Part shown: positions 34,687-44,485 of the stretch, in pieces
Numbering within the stretch: the first letter of the stretch is position 1
Layout: each line of letters begins with the position of its first letter
DNA from: Flavobacterium lipolyticum
GTDB lineage: Bacteria > Bacteroidota > Bacteroidia > Flavobacteriales > Flavobacteriaceae
Direction: 5' to 3'
Assembly: GCF_020905335.1 (NCBI RefSeq)
Contig: NZ_JAJJMN010000001.1
Coordinates: 992,001 to 1,056,000 of the forward strand
DNA length: 64,000 bases
Translations under genes and position numbers: made by a program
Notes under the pieces: model-generated
The model's database searches: none
Told to the model about the DNA's origin: nothing
Seen by the model: only the letters and a program-made list of their open reading frames with translations

Positions 34687-35793
34687 ATGCTTATAACTTT
34701 ATTTTACTTCTTTATTGCTATTGTTTTCATTCAGATTTTCTATTACTTAGGGATTTTTGGAAAGTTCGCTTTCGGCAAACCTCAGGAAATAACTCCAAAG
34801 AAAATTCCGGTATCTGTTATCGTCTGTGCAAAAAATGAAGAAGAAAATGTAAAAAAGTTCATCCCTCTTCTTGTGGAGCAAAACTACCCTGATTTTGAAA
34901 TTGTTTTAATTGATGATGCCTCAAGTGATGAAACTCTGGAGGTTTTTGAAGAATTCGAACAACAATACAGCAATATCCGTTTGGTAAAAGTGCAAAACAA
35001 TGAGGCTTTCTGGGGAAACAAAAAGTATGCATTAACTTTAGGAATCAAAGCTTCAAAAAAAGACTACTTACTTTTTACCGACGCTGATTGTTATCCAACC
35101 TCGACAGAATGGATCACTGCAATGACTTCAAGATTCACCATGAACAAAACAATTGTTTTAGGCTATGGCGGTTATGAAAAAGTGGAACGTTCTTTATTAA
35201 ACAAAATCATACGTTATGAAACCGTTTTAACGGCTGTTCAATATTTTTCATGGGCTAAACTGGGAATTCCTTACATGGGTGTCGGTCGAAACTTAGCCTA
35301 TAAAAAGGAGGAATTTTTTAATGTAAACGGCTTTATCGAGCACATCCAGATTCGTTCAGGTGATGATGATTTGTTTATCAATCAGGCTGCAACTAAAAGC
35401 AACACGACCATTGCTTACACTCCTGAAAGTTTCACTTACTCTAAACCAAAGGAAACTTACAGAGAATGGTTTACTCAAAAAAGAAGACATGTTTCTACCG
35501 CAGAACATTACAAGTTTTTTGATAAAATGCAATTGGGGCTATTTTTTACCTCACAATTATTTTTCTTTTTATCAGCAATTGTATTGCTAGCATTTCAGTT
35601 TCAATGGATCGCTGTATTGGCTATTTTAGCAACACGTTACACTGTAGCATGGATCGTTATAGGATTTTCTGCCGGCAAATTAAAAGAAAATGACCTGAAA
35701 GTTTGGTTTCCTGTTGTTGAAATCATTCTTATATTCACGCAAATTAATATCTTTATAACTAATATCTTTTCAAAACCGGTATATTGGAAATAA
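34687..35793 (+). CDS. GT2-family glycosyltransferase, membrane-bound
   Basis: A 368-residue processive-type GT-A enzyme. An N-terminal helix (1-22) leads into the catalytic domain: VSVIVCAKNEEENV, LIDDASSDET, FTDADCYP (DxD-like metal site), SGDDDLFIN and QKRRHVSTA, the last matching the Q/RxxRW-type motif. Two or three membrane helices close the protein (about 275-360). Family members build polysaccharides or glycolipids at the inner membrane. Its last 10 bp overlap the start of the ECF sigma factor gene, so the two are coupled. Confidence 0.9.
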   Translation: MLITLFYFFIAIVFIQIFYYLGIFGKFAFGKPQEITPKKIPVSVIVCAKNEEENVKKFIPLLVEQNYPDFEIVLIDDASSDETLEVFEEFEQQYSNIRLVKVQNNEAFWGNKKYALTLGIKASKKDYLLFTDADCYPTSTEWITAMTSRFTMNKTIVLGYGGYEKVERSLLNKIIRYETVLTAVQYFSWAKLGIPYMGVGRNLAYKKEEFFNVNGFIEHIQIRSGDDDLFINQAATKSNTTIAYTPESFTYSKPKETYREWFTQKRRHVSTAEHYKFFDKMQLGLFFTSQLFFFLSAIVLLAFQFQWIAVLAILATRYTVAWIVIGFSAGKLKENDLKVWFPVVEIILIFTQINIFITNIFSKPVYWK

Positions 35794-36335
35794 ATTCTAA
35801 AATAGAAAAAGCTAAAAAAGGCGATCAGATCGCCTTTACTTTTTTATTAGATTATTTCTGGAATGAAGTGTACAGCTTTATGCTGAAGCGTACCGAAAAT
35901 GAAACCATCGCCGAAGATATTACCATCGAAACCTTCTCTAAAGCTTTCGACAAAATAGCCAGTTACAATTCTGAATTTCAATTCAACACCTGGCTAATTG
36001 CTATTGCAAAAAACGTTTATATTGATTTGTTACGTAAAAAGAAAACCAGTCTTTTTATAGAAATCACAGACAACGAAGACCAACAGGCCTACAATATTGC
36101 CGACCCTACTCCTTCTGCCGAAGATGCTTTAATTAAAGAACAAAATCTTTCGCGCCTGCTTCAATGCATCAAAGAATTAAAACCTCACTACCAGGAAGTC
36201 ATTCAACTTCGTTATTTCCAGGAAATGACTTATCAGGAAATAGCGCTGAAAATCAACGAACCTTTGAGCAATGTCAAAGTAAAATTACTCCGTGCTAAAA
36301 AATTATTAGCAGAAATCATCGAACGCAATAGATAA
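35784..36335 (+). CDS. ECF-type RNA polymerase sigma factor
   Basis: A 183-residue sigma-70 family protein with region 2 (about 15-80: FTFLLDYFWNEVYSFML, IAEDITIETFSKAFDKI, FNTWLIAIAKNVYIDLLRK) and region 4 (about 118-180: LKPHYQEVIQLRYFQEMTYQEIA, then VKVKLLRAKKLL). The start is a TTG at 35784 inside the GT2 gene; the next ATG is about 32 codons later and would remove region 2.1. No anti-sigma gene is adjacent: the next gene is tonB. Confidence 0.92.
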   Translation: MEINSKIEKAKKGDQIAFTFLLDYFWNEVYSFMLKRTENETIAEDITIETFSKAFDKIASYNSEFQFNTWLIAIAKNVYIDLLRKKKTSLFIEITDNEDQQAYNIADPTPSAEDALIKEQNLSRLLQCIKELKPHYQEVIQLRYFQEMTYQEIALKINEPLSNVKVKLLRAKKLLAEIIERNR

Positions 36336-36490
36336 TTCATTATCTTTAGGTAAAGAATAAAATATCCACGTATTTTTTCTCAAAACACCTATTTATTCAC
36401 ACACTAAAACAACAACATCTCCGTTTTTAGCTAAAACCAAAACCGTACTGCCTATGATTTAACGTTACCTAACCTTAAAATCCAAAAATC

Positions 36491-37312
36491 ATGACTAAAT
36501 CAAACATCTACGAAACCAATTGGACCGATCTTGTTTTCGAAAACAAGAACAAAGAGTACGGCGCTTATCAATTACGCCAGGAGAGTTCAAAAAACACAGT
36601 TACAGCGCTATTTGCGGGATTGCTATTATTGGCCGGTTTGGGAAGTGCGTCGGTGTTGATTAATAAGTTTGGGGCACATGGTCCTGTAGAAACAGAACCT
36701 ACTGTTTTTTCGGTTCCAATAAGACCTACAGACATACCAATTCCGGTACAACCACAATCACCTGCTCCACCTGTAGCGCCTCAGCAAACGGCAGCTGCGT
36801 CACCCGTTACCAGTACACAATTGGTAAATCCGGTTGTAACAGCCGCAACTCAGGCCACACCCGATGTTATTGCAACAAATGCAGACAATCATCCTGTTGT
36901 TGACCATGCAAATACCGGAACAGGAAATGCCGTAAATGCATTACCCGCAAGTGGCGGTGGCGTAGAAACTACAGCTTTAACCGGAGAAAGTAAAGATCCT
37001 GTTAATGTAGCCATCCTAGACAAACTACCAGAATTTCCGGGAGGAATGGCTAAGTTTTATACTTATGTTGGAAACAATTTCAACAGACCGGAACTGGATG
37101 CGGAAAGAACCTTACGAGTGTATGTATCGTTTGTAATTGAAAAAGACGGTTCGATTACCGACATTATGGTAAAAAACGATCCGGGATACGGAATCGGAAA
37201 AGAGGCTATCAGGGTATTGAAATCCTTAAAAACAAAATGGAGCCCGGGTATTTTAAACGGAAATCCCGTTCGAACTGCCTATAACCTTCCCATCACAATA
37301 AAAACAGAATAA
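36491..37312 (+). CDS. tonB: energy transducer TonB
   Basis: A 273-residue TonB of the Bacteroidota form. A conserved cytoplasmic lead (WTDLVFENKNKEYGAYQLRQ) precedes one membrane helix (about 37-58), a Pro/Ala/Thr-rich periplasmic spacer (about 70-165) and the C-terminal TonB domain (about 180-273, with VYVSFVIEKDGSITDI and RTAYNLPITIK). It couples the proton motive force, through ExbB and ExbD, to outer-membrane transporters such as the SusC-like channel in this window. No exbB or exbD is adjacent. A strong terminator follows. Confidence 0.94.
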   Translation: MTKSNIYETNWTDLVFENKNKEYGAYQLRQESSKNTVTALFAGLLLLAGLGSASVLINKFGAHGPVETEPTVFSVPIRPTDIPIPVQPQSPAPPVAPQQTAAASPVTSTQLVNPVVTAATQATPDVIATNADNHPVVDHANTGTGNAVNALPASGGGVETTALTGESKDPVNVAILDKLPEFPGGMAKFYTYVGNNFNRPELDAERTLRVYVSFVIEKDGSITDIMVKNDPGYGIGKEAIRVLKSLKTKWSPGILNGNPVRTAYNLPITIKTE

Positions 37313-37324
37313 CAATAAAAAACG

Positions 37325-37354
37325 AAAAAGCAGAATTTAGGTTCTGCTTTTTTT
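37325..37354 (+). terminator. intrinsic terminator after tonB
   Basis: An 11-bp stem (37325-37335 with 37342-37352, AAAAAGCAGAA / TTCTGCTTTTT) with a six-base loop runs into a T-tract. Confidence 0.9.
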
Positions 37355-37477
37355 ATTTCATTAAGTATTATGCCCATCTTAATTAAATCCCGAAGCAGTA
37401 AAAAAAATTAACAAAATAAATTACTTTTACAGCTCCATAAGAGAAAAATCAAATCTATTAAAATTAAAAACTAAAAA

Positions 37478-37858
37478 ATGGGAATATTTTCAGCTATTCT
37501 AGGCAACGCCGGCTCTGTTAGTCAGGAAGAGTTATTAAAAAAATACGGACAGCTTTTGACGGACAGAGAAGAAATCGAAATGGGTTTTAAACTACTTCGC
37601 GATACTTTTATCTTCACGAACAAAAGATTAATCCTGGTTGATGTACAAGGATTAACAGGAAGCAAAACAGAATACAAATCTATTGCTTACAAAAGTATTA
37701 CACGTTTCAGTGTAGAAACAGCAGGAACTTTTGACTTGGATGCCGAACTAAAAATCTGGGTGGCAAGCGAATTACAACCAAGCATTGTAAAACAATTTAA
37801 CAAATCGGTAAATGTATACGATGTACAAAAAGTACTGGCATTTCACGTTTTAGGTTAA
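37478..37858 (+). CDS. bacterial PH-domain protein
   Basis: A 126-residue protein that is one bacterial pleckstrin-homology-like domain (PF08000 type): FKLLRDTFIFTNKRLILVD, KTEYKSIAYKSITRFSVETAG and LDAELKIWV are the typical strand pattern. Such proteins are cytoplasmic and often oligomeric; their role is unknown. The gene is alone and faces the M48 protease across a shared hairpin. Confidence 0.88.
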   Translation: MGIFSAILGNAGSVSQEELLKKYGQLLTDREEIEMGFKLLRDTFIFTNKRLILVDVQGLTGSKTEYKSIAYKSITRFSVETAGTFDLDAELKIWVASELQPSIVKQFNKSVNVYDVQKVLAFHVLG

Positions 37859-37871
37859 GCATTATACAACA

Positions 37872-37904
37872 AAATCCGACAGATTTTAAAAACCTGTCGG
37901 ATTT
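37872..37904. terminator. bidirectional stem-loop between convergent genes
   Basis: An 11-bp perfect stem AAATCCGACAG / CTGTCGGATTT (37872-37882 with 37894-37904) lies 13 bp after the PH-domain stop and 19 bp after the M48 stop on the other strand. The tails are moderately T-rich in both directions. Confidence 0.8.
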
Positions 37905-37923
37905 GATAATAGATAAAATAAAA

Positions 37924-38787
37924 TTATTTTTTCTTTTTAGCAGGAGCTTTTTTGGCAGGAGTTCCTTTTTTAGCCGGAGCAGTATTTACAATTTTCTGCT
38001 GTACATACGGTTTATACAAACCATCTTTCTCCGCTCTTTTCTTAGCATCTTCAGCTCTTTGTTTGGAATCCGGATGTGAACTCATCATCTGATCGATAAA
38101 GGAAGCTTCATTACCTTCACTCATCTTCGCCAGAATTCTAAATGCCGATTCTTCAGCATTTACATTGTAACCGTTTTTCTTTAAAAATTCATACGAAAAC
38201 AAATCAGCTTCTGCTTCTTGCTTACGGCTAAACTTACTATCAATAATGGCACTACCTATTTTACCCAACTGACTATCGGTAACACTTGCAATCGTAGCTG
38301 ATTGAGAAGCAGCCCCTTCTAACAAAGCTTCTTTTCTATAAGCTGCTTTTATCGCGTCTCTGGAATCCTGATTGGCTACGTGACCAATTTCGTGACCAAT
38401 TACTGCCAGTAATTCATTGTCATCCATAATATCCATCAATCCTGAATATACACGCACGCTTCCATCAGCAGTTGCGAAAGCATTAACTTCTTTTACTTTA
38501 TAAACTTTATAATTCAAAGTGTAACCGTCACCCGCAGTATACTTTCCAAAAACTCTGTTCAGTCTTAAAGTATATGGATCTGTCGCAGCAGCAACCTGAT
38601 GTTCAGCATCCATTTTATCAACAGCAGCTTTTGATAAAGCAGCAGCATCAGCATTACTAAAAGTAAAACCGCTAACTCCTTTTTGAACAGCACCCAATGC
38701 TTTTTCACCAAAATTAATCTGCGCATTTATTTTTGTAAAACCAAAAGCGGCAAACAAAACTCCCAATACTATAAATTTCTTTTTCAT
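37924..38787 (-). CDS. M48-family periplasmic metalloprotease
   Basis: A 287-residue zinc protease with a signal peptide (about 1-22, VLGVLFAAFGFTKINAQ). The zinc motif HEIGH is in AVIGHEIGHVANQDS, and the third ligand glutamate is in SRKQEAEADLFSYEFL. The downstream MMSSHPDSKQRAEDA is also typical of the BepA/LoiP-like group, which handles outer-membrane protein quality control. The last 18 residues are a Lys/Ala/Pro tail (APAKKAPAKKKK). Confidence 0.92.
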   Translation of the reverse strand: MKKKFIVLGVLFAAFGFTKINAQINFGEKALGAVQKGVSGFTFSNADAAALSKAAVDKMDAEHQVAAATDPYTLRLNRVFGKYTAGDGYTLNYKVYKVKEVNAFATADGSVRVYSGLMDIMDDNELLAVIGHEIGHVANQDSRDAIKAAYRKEALLEGAASQSATIASVTDSQLGKIGSAIIDSKFSRKQEAEADLFSYEFLKKNGYNVNAEESAFRILAKMSEGNEASFIDQMMSSHPDSKQRAEDAKKRAEKDGLYKPYVQQKIVNTAPAKKGTPAKKAPAKKKK

Positions 38788-39118
38788 GTTCTATGTGATT
38801 ACAATTTAACAACAAATGTAGTACAAACCCAATTCCGTTTGAATTGCATTTCGACTAATTTTTTAACAAATAAAGATATAAATTTTAAATGAGTAAAAAT
38901 GAGCAGTCAAACAAAATCATCACTCCAACTCGAATTGGCCAATAAAAAAGAGGCATTTTACCCCGCATCAATGCTTTAAGAATAAAATTTTAACACACTT
39001 ACACTATTATTACCAAAAGTGCATTATAAAAACTCCAAGTCTTTCAATACCAAATTAAATCTTAAACGAATCTCCAAATAAACTACATTGCTTATCTTTG
39101 TACTTTGAATTTTGATAT
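38788..39118. other. 331-bp divergent intergenic region before lipA
   Basis: No gene is seen. The region is AT-rich and carries promoters in both directions. A TATCTTTG element at 39093-39100 fits the -7 consensus for lipA, 18 bp before its ATG. No strong palindrome was found. Confidence 0.5.
39093..39100 (+). promoter_or_regulatory. candidate -7 element of lipA
   Basis: TATCTTTG matches TAnnTTTG and lies 18 bp before the lipA ATG. A -33 TTTG at proper spacing is not visible. Confidence 0.35.
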
Positions 39119-39985
39119 ATGGAAACAGTCATTGAAAATATACCAACAGGAAAACCTAAATGGTTAAAGGTTAAACTTCCTATTGGACAAAAATACACTG
39201 AACTTCGTGGTTTGGTTGATAAGTATAGTCTAAACACTATTTGTACTTCGGGAAGCTGCCCAAATATGGGAGAATGCTGGGGTGAAGGTACCGCTACTTT
39301 TATGATATTGGGGAATGTATGTACCCGTTCCTGTGGTTTCTGCGGTGTAAAAACCGGACGTCCTGAAACGGTAGATTGGGATGAACCGGAAAAAGTAGCC
39401 CGTTCTATAAAAATTATGAACATTAAACATGCCGTAATTACAAGCGTAGACAGGGATGATTTAAAAGACGGCGGCTCAATTATCTGGATTGAAACGGTAA
39501 AAGCAATCCGAAGAATGAATCCGAATACGACTCTTGAAACCCTGATTCCTGATTTTCAGGGAATCGAAAGAAATATAGATCGTATTGTTGAGGCCAATCC
39601 TGAAGTGGTTTCACACAATGTCGAGACTGTTCGTCGTTTGACTCGTGAAGTACGTATTCAGGCAAAATACGATCGTAGTCTGGAAGTTTTACGTTATCTG
39701 AAAGAAAAAGGAATCAACAGAACCAAATCCGGAATTATGCTGGGGCTTGGAGAAACTGAAGAAGAGGTTTTTCAAACGATGACTGATTTACGAAATGCAA
39801 ATGTTGATGTGGTTACTATTGGACAATACCTTCAACCAAGTAAAAAACATTTGCCTGTAAAAGAATTTATAACGCCTGATCAATTTGCCCGATATGAAAA
39901 ATTTGGTCTTGAATTAGGATTCCGTCACGTAGAAAGCGGACCACTGGTTCGTTCTTCTTACAAAGCACAAAAACACATTTTATAA
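39119..39985 (+). CDS. lipA: lipoyl synthase
   Basis: A 288-residue radical SAM enzyme that inserts two sulfurs into octanoyl groups on lipoyl domains. The auxiliary cluster cysteines are in [12 protein letters not shown] and the SAM cluster cysteines in [10 protein letters not shown]. The C-terminal RSSYKA arginine-serine motif supplies the last auxiliary cluster ligand. Length is normal for the family. The gene is followed by a low-complexity spacer. Confidence 0.97.
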   Translation: METVIENIPTGKPKWLKVKLPIGQKYTELRGLVDKYSLNTICTSGSCPNMGECWGEGTATFMILGNVCTRSCGFCGVKTGRPETVDWDEPEKVARSIKIMNIKHAVITSVDRDDLKDGGSIIWIETVKAIRRMNPNTTLETLIPDFQGIERNIDRIVEANPEVVSHNVETVRRLTREVRIQAKYDRSLEVLRYLKEKGINRTKSGIMLGLGETEEEVFQTMTDLRNANVDVVTIGQYLQPSKKHLPVKEFITPDQFARYEKFGLELGFRHVESGPLVRSSYKAQKHIL

Positions 39986-40117
39986 AAAGATTTAACTGTT
40001 TAACCGTTTTATTTGTTTAATCGGGTAAGTCGTTTAACCACTAAATGTTTATTGGTAGATGCGATTAAACAACTAAACGAATAAACGATTTAACGATTTA
40101 ACAAACAATCGAAAAGC
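39986..40117. repeat. low-complexity gtttaac spacer
   Basis: The 132-bp spacer between lipA and gap is mostly the words GTTTAAC/CGTTT and their complements (AAACGATTTAAC at 40081-40102), giving imperfect inverted symmetry. Confidence 0.6.
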
Positions 40118-41116
40118 TTGAAAACAAGAATCGCTATAAACGGTTTTGGAAGAATAGGCCGAAATTTATTTCGCTTACTTTTAAACCATCCTGAAATTGA
40201 AGTAATTGCCATTAACGACATTGCTGACAACAAAACCATGTCGCATTTGATAAAATACGACAGCATTCACGGAGTCTTACCTTTTAAAGTCGGTCATGAC
40301 GAAGAAGGAATTATTGTTGATGGAAAACATTTTTTCTTTTTTCATGAAAAAAGTATCTCTAATCTGGATTGGAAAAGCCACAATATAGATTTGGTAATTG
40401 AATCAACAGGAAAGTTTAAAACACACGAAGAACTAAACGCCCATATTGAAGCCGGAGCAAAAAAGGTAATCCTTTCGGCTCCATCAGAAGTTGACACCAT
40501 CAAAACAGTAGTATTAGGAGTTAACGAAGCCATTCTTGACGGAAGCGAAAACATTGTTTCGAATGCAAGCTGTACGACAAACAATGCGGCTCCAATGATA
40601 AAAATCATCGATGAACTGTGTGGAATTGAGCAGGCTTATATCACAACGATACACTCTTACACCACAGACCAAAGCCTTCATGACCAACCACATAAGGACT
40701 TACGTCGTGCAAGAGGGGCAAGCCAGTCGATTGTTCCAACAACTACAGGTGCAGCTAAGGCATTAACAAAAATTTTCCCTAACTTGCATCATAAAATCGG
40801 AGGATGTGGAATTCGTGTTCCTGTTCCCGATGGTTCCTTAACAGACATTACGTTTAACGTAAAACGTGCTGTTACGATTGAAGAAATAAATAAAGCATTT
40901 GAAGAAGCCTCAAAAACAAATTTAAAAGGAATACTGGATTACACGGAAGATCCAATTGTTTCTGTTGATGTAATTGGCAACACACATTCGTGTTTGTTTG
41001 ATGCTCAATTAACTTCGGTTATTGACAAAATGGTAAAGGTTGTGGGTTGGTACGATAACGAAATTGGATACTCATCAAGATTGATCGATTTAATTTTACT
41101 AATAAGAAAAACCTAA
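40118..41116 (+). CDS. gap: type I glyceraldehyde-3-phosphate dehydrogenase
   Basis: A 332-residue NAD-dependent GAPDH of glycolysis. NGFGRIGRN starts the Rossmann fold and AINDIAD supplies an aspartate that favours NAD over NADP. The catalytic cysteine is Cys152 in NASCTTNNAAP, with His179 in TTIHSYTTDQ; late motifs WYDNEIGYSSR and PVPDGSLTDITF agree. The usual Cys four residues after the catalytic one is Asn here. The start is TTG at 40118, needed to include MKTRIAINGFG. It may be a second, specialised copy; the sequence cannot tell. Confidence 0.93.
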   Translation: MKTRIAINGFGRIGRNLFRLLLNHPEIEVIAINDIADNKTMSHLIKYDSIHGVLPFKVGHDEEGIIVDGKHFFFFHEKSISNLDWKSHNIDLVIESTGKFKTHEELNAHIEAGAKKVILSAPSEVDTIKTVVLGVNEAILDGSENIVSNASCTTNNAAPMIKIIDELCGIEQAYITTIHSYTTDQSLHDQPHKDLRRARGASQSIVPTTTGAAKALTKIFPNLHHKIGGCGIRVPVPDGSLTDITFNVKRAVTIEEINKAFEEASKTNLKGILDYTEDPIVSVDVIGNTHSCLFDAQLTSVIDKMVKVVGWYDNEIGYSSRLIDLILLIRKT

Positions 41117-41142
41117 GATTCATTGTAAAAGCATTGCCATAC

Positions 41143-43311
41143 ATGAAACATTATCTTTTTATTGTTGTTTGTCTATTAAATTCGTTTTTGTACTCTCAAT
41201 CTAAAAAGAGTACGGATAGCATTTCCTATTACAACAAACTAACGGACACCAATCTCAGCAATAAAAAATACGAAAAGGCAATTTATTACACCGAAAAATC
41301 AATTGATTTTTGCGAGGCGAACAATAAATTAGAGAACCTGGCCAATCAGACTTTTAAGCTTGGGAAAATTTATTACCATCAAAAAAATTACGCAGAAGCT
41401 CTAAAAAATTTTCATAAAAGCGTTGCTTTGTTTGAAAACACAAAGCCAACCTGCACAAAAGTTTTGGCATTGCACTATATTGGTCTAACCAATACCACAA
41501 AAAGCAATTACGAAACTGCGGCAATCTACTACCGAAAAGCCGAAGAGCTTTTAAACCAGCTAAAGATTAAGGATCATGCTGAAATACTAAGCTATCAAAA
41601 AGCAATAGCTCTAAAAACTGCTAAAAACCTGCCTTTAGCAGCTGAAACTTTTCACAAAATAACACAACGGCCGGACAATACTGAAATCCTAAAAACCAAA
41701 GCCGATTCGTATTATCAACTAGGCTTACTCGAAACACAACTGAAACGAAATGATTCGGCTATAGTCTATTTTGAAAATGCTTTAAATTATAATGCCAAAA
41801 CAAATAATCTGGCCCAAAAATCAAAAATCGTTCTGGCAATCAGTCAATATTACAGGCAAAACAAAAAATTCGATCTTGCTTACTCGTACCTGGAAGAACA
41901 TTATCAGTTAGAGAATTACGTCTTAAAGCTAAAAAACACTCAAACGGATCACGATGAATTCGAAAAATTCAAGAAGAACGAGTCCTTAAAAGCCAGTATT
42001 AAAAAGGAAAGCGAAGAAAAAATTCAGCTAAAAACCTACCGGTATTCCAAACTGGTAAGTATTCTGGCCATTGCCCTTATCTCGATCTTATCTCTTTTGA
42101 GTTTAGCATTGTACAAAAACAACATTATTAGAAATCAGAATAATTTACTGTTAAGAGAGAAAAACAAAGAACTCATTCTGGCCAAAAATAAAGCTGAAAA
42201 GGCCTCTAAAGCCCGATCTGAGTTTTTATCGACTGTAAGTCATGAGCTGCGAACTCCTTTAAATGCCATTAACGGAATCACTCATTTATTACTGGAAGAT
42301 AACCCTAAGAAAAAACAACTCAAATATTTAGAATCTTTGAAGTTCTCGGGAAATTACCTGACTACTTTTATCAATGAGATTCTGGAAATCAATAAAATTG
42401 ATTCGACAAAGGTCGAAATAGAAAACATAAGCTTTAACCTGAAAGAGCTTCTTTTTAACATTCAGAGCTCTTTAAAGGAACTGGCTACCGCCAACAAAAA
42501 CTACTTTAACCTTGAAATAGACGAGGCTATTCCGGATAATATAATTGGAGACCCTACAAAACTGTCCCAAATCATCCTGAATTTAATCAACAATGCTTTA
42601 AAATTTACTCAAAACGGACATGTCAATGTAATTGCAAAATTATATGAATTGGAAGAAGACAACACAACCATTTACTTTGAGATTGTAGACACTGGAATTG
42701 GCATCCCGGAAGATAAGCTTCAGACTGTTTTTGAAAGTTTTTCACAAGGATCAATAGAAGTAAACAGAAAATATGGCGGAACCGGCCTTGGACTTACGAT
42801 TGTCAAAAAACTAATTGAGCTTTTGGGTGGAGAGATCAAACTAAAAAGTGAAGTTGGCAAGGGTTCAACTTTTACATTCAAACTAAATTTTAAGATCAAT
42901 AAAGAACAATTGAAAACGATTGAAGAAATAAAACCATACAACGACGTACAATTAAACAACAAATCAATTCTGTTGATCGAGGACAACAAAATCAATCAAA
43001 TGATTACTCGAAAAATGCTTGAAAATAAAAACATCAGCTGCGAAATCATCGACAACGGTGAAGATGCGGTTGAGCTTTTAAAAGTAAAACGTTTTGACAT
43101 GATCCTCATGGATGTTCATTTACCGGGAATCAACGGAACAACGGCTACAAAACTTATCAGAGAGTTTGACAAAACCACTCCGATTATTGCCCTTACAGCT
43201 ATTTCACTAGACGAAAACAGAGACATGCTGTTGTCTTACGGAATGAACGATGTGATTACAAAACCATTTGTTCCGGACGAATTCTACAGTATTATAGCCC
43301 GTTTTTTTTAG
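41143..43311 (+). CDS. TPR hybrid histidine kinase with receiver domain
   Basis: A 722-residue signal protein. I use the ATG at 41143 (MKHYLFIVV), which begins a signal peptide, rather than a TTG three codons earlier. Periplasmic TPR repeats fill about 30-265, with words such as YAEALKNFHKSVALFE and YETAAIYYRKAEELL. One membrane helix follows at about 302-322, then a coiled coil. The kinase core has the phospho-acceptor VSHELRTPLNAI, the N-box NLINNAL, and DTGIGI and GGTGLGL. A C-terminal receiver (about 608-722) has EDNKINQ, the aspartate in LMDVHLPG and the lysine in ITKPF. It lies 26 bp after gap. The target and partner phosphotransfer protein are not here. Confidence 0.93.
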   Translation: MKHYLFIVVCLLNSFLYSQSKKSTDSISYYNKLTDTNLSNKKYEKAIYYTEKSIDFCEANNKLENLANQTFKLGKIYYHQKNYAEALKNFHKSVALFENTKPTCTKVLALHYIGLTNTTKSNYETAAIYYRKAEELLNQLKIKDHAEILSYQKAIALKTAKNLPLAAETFHKITQRPDNTEILKTKADSYYQLGLLETQLKRNDSAIVYFENALNYNAKTNNLAQKSKIVLAISQYYRQNKKFDLAYSYLEEHYQLENYVLKLKNTQTDHDEFEKFKKNESLKASIKKESEEKIQLKTYRYSKLVSILAIALISILSLLSLALYKNNIIRNQNNLLLREKNKELILAKNKAEKASKARSEFLSTVSHELRTPLNAINGITHLLLEDNPKKKQLKYLESLKFSGNYLTTFINEILEINKIDSTKVEIENISFNLKELLFNIQSSLKELATANKNYFNLEIDEAIPDNIIGDPTKLSQIILNLINNALKFTQNGHVNVIAKLYELEEDNTTIYFEIVDTGIGIPEDKLQTVFESFSQGSIEVNRKYGGTGLGLTIVKKLIELLGGEIKLKSEVGKGSTFTFKLNFKINKEQLKTIEEIKPYNDVQLNNKSILLIEDNKINQMITRKMLENKNISCEIIDNGEDAVELLKVKRFDMILMDVHLPGINGTTATKLIREFDKTTPIIALTAISLDENRDMLLSYGMNDVITKPFVPDEFYSIIARFF

Positions 43312-43342
43312 AAAGGTACTAAGGAGCTAAGGCTCTAAGTCA

Positions 43343-44359
43343 CTACGTTTTTTTTTGTACATACTCCAGAATCGCAGTATCAAAATTTTGACTGTTATTG
43401 ATAAACGTACTTTTTATTGGCAAATAATACAATTGTGAAATCAGTTTGGAATCTTTCAGCCGAACATAGTCTTTTTCTGTTGTAATGATTTTTCTATGAT
43501 TGGCTTTTTCCAGAATATTGGTCACATCTGCATCAGAAAAATGATGATGATCGGAAAAAGTCAAACAGTCATCTTTATCATTTTTCAAGTAATCAAAAAA
43601 CGGCGTAGGTTTTGCGATTCCGGCTAAAAGTAATTTTGATTCTGATTGAATATCTTTTACAGCAAGTTGCTCTTCTTCACTATAAATAAAATCATCATAG
43701 TTAATAAACGTAAAATACAGCCGCTGGGAGCTCCTTAACTTTAATTTCGACCTAATTTCTTCCTGCTTTCCTTCAGACAGTTCTTTTGGACATTTTGTTA
43801 TAATTACAATATTGGCACGATCAGCCCCACTTCGACTCTCGCGCAGATTTCCGGTTGGCAGCATAAAATCATCTGCGTACAAATCATCATAGGAGCTTAA
43901 CAGAATATAAAACCCGGCTTTCACTTTTCGGTGCTGGTAGGCATCGTCCAACAAAATCACTTCGGGTTTTTCTTTTTGCGAAAGCAATTGTGTAATTCCG
44001 TTTCTTCTGTTCGCATCAACAGCCACCTGAATATTGGGAAACTTTTGATAAAACTGAAACGGTTCATCGCCTAAGATTTCGGCATTAGAATTATCACTAG
44101 CTAATACATAACCTTCTGATTTTCTTTTGTAGCCCCTGCTTAAAGTGGCAACTTTATATTTCTGAGATAACAATCGGATAAGATATTCTATTTGTGGTGT
44201 TTTACCTGTCCCGCCAACACTAAGATTTCCAACCGCAATAACCGGAATATCAAATGAAGTCGATTTTAAAATTCCTTTGTCGAAAAGAAAATTTCTCACT
44301 GCAGTGACACATCCGTATAAAATCGCAAACGGGAAAAGTATTTTTCTAAGTACATTCAT
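43343..44359 (-). CDS. lpxK: tetraacyldisaccharide 4'-kinase
   Basis: A 338-residue inner-membrane kinase of lipid A synthesis that phosphorylates the 4' position of the disaccharide. The N-terminal hydrophobic segment precedes the P-loop VGGTGKTPQ (about 48-56). LDDAYQHRKV and LAGIAKPTPFF are family blocks, and SDHHHFSDADV lies near the C-terminus. It is divergent from the Nif3-like gene. Confidence 0.95.
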   Translation of the reverse strand: MNVLRKILFPFAILYGCVTAVRNFLFDKGILKSTSFDIPVIAVGNLSVGGTGKTPQIEYLIRLLSQKYKVATLSRGYKRKSEGYVLASDNSNAEILGDEPFQFYQKFPNIQVAVDANRRNGITQLLSQKEKPEVILLDDAYQHRKVKAGFYILLSSYDDLYADDFMLPTGNLRESRSGADRANIVIITKCPKELSEGKQEEIRSKLKLRSSQRLYFTFINYDDFIYSEEEQLAVKDIQSESKLLLAGIAKPTPFFDYLKNDKDDCLTFSDHHHFSDADVTNILEKANHRKIITTEKDYVRLKDSKLISQLYYLPIKSTFINNSQNFDTAILEYVQKKT

Positions 44360-44485
44360 TTTACGAAAGTATAATATTTTTCGTTAATTTGTTTTATGAA
44401 TTTGATTCAGGTTCCACGTTTCAGATTTTCCAGTAACAGGAAACTTGAAACCAATAAAACCTGAAACTTCAAACAAAAAGTAGAA

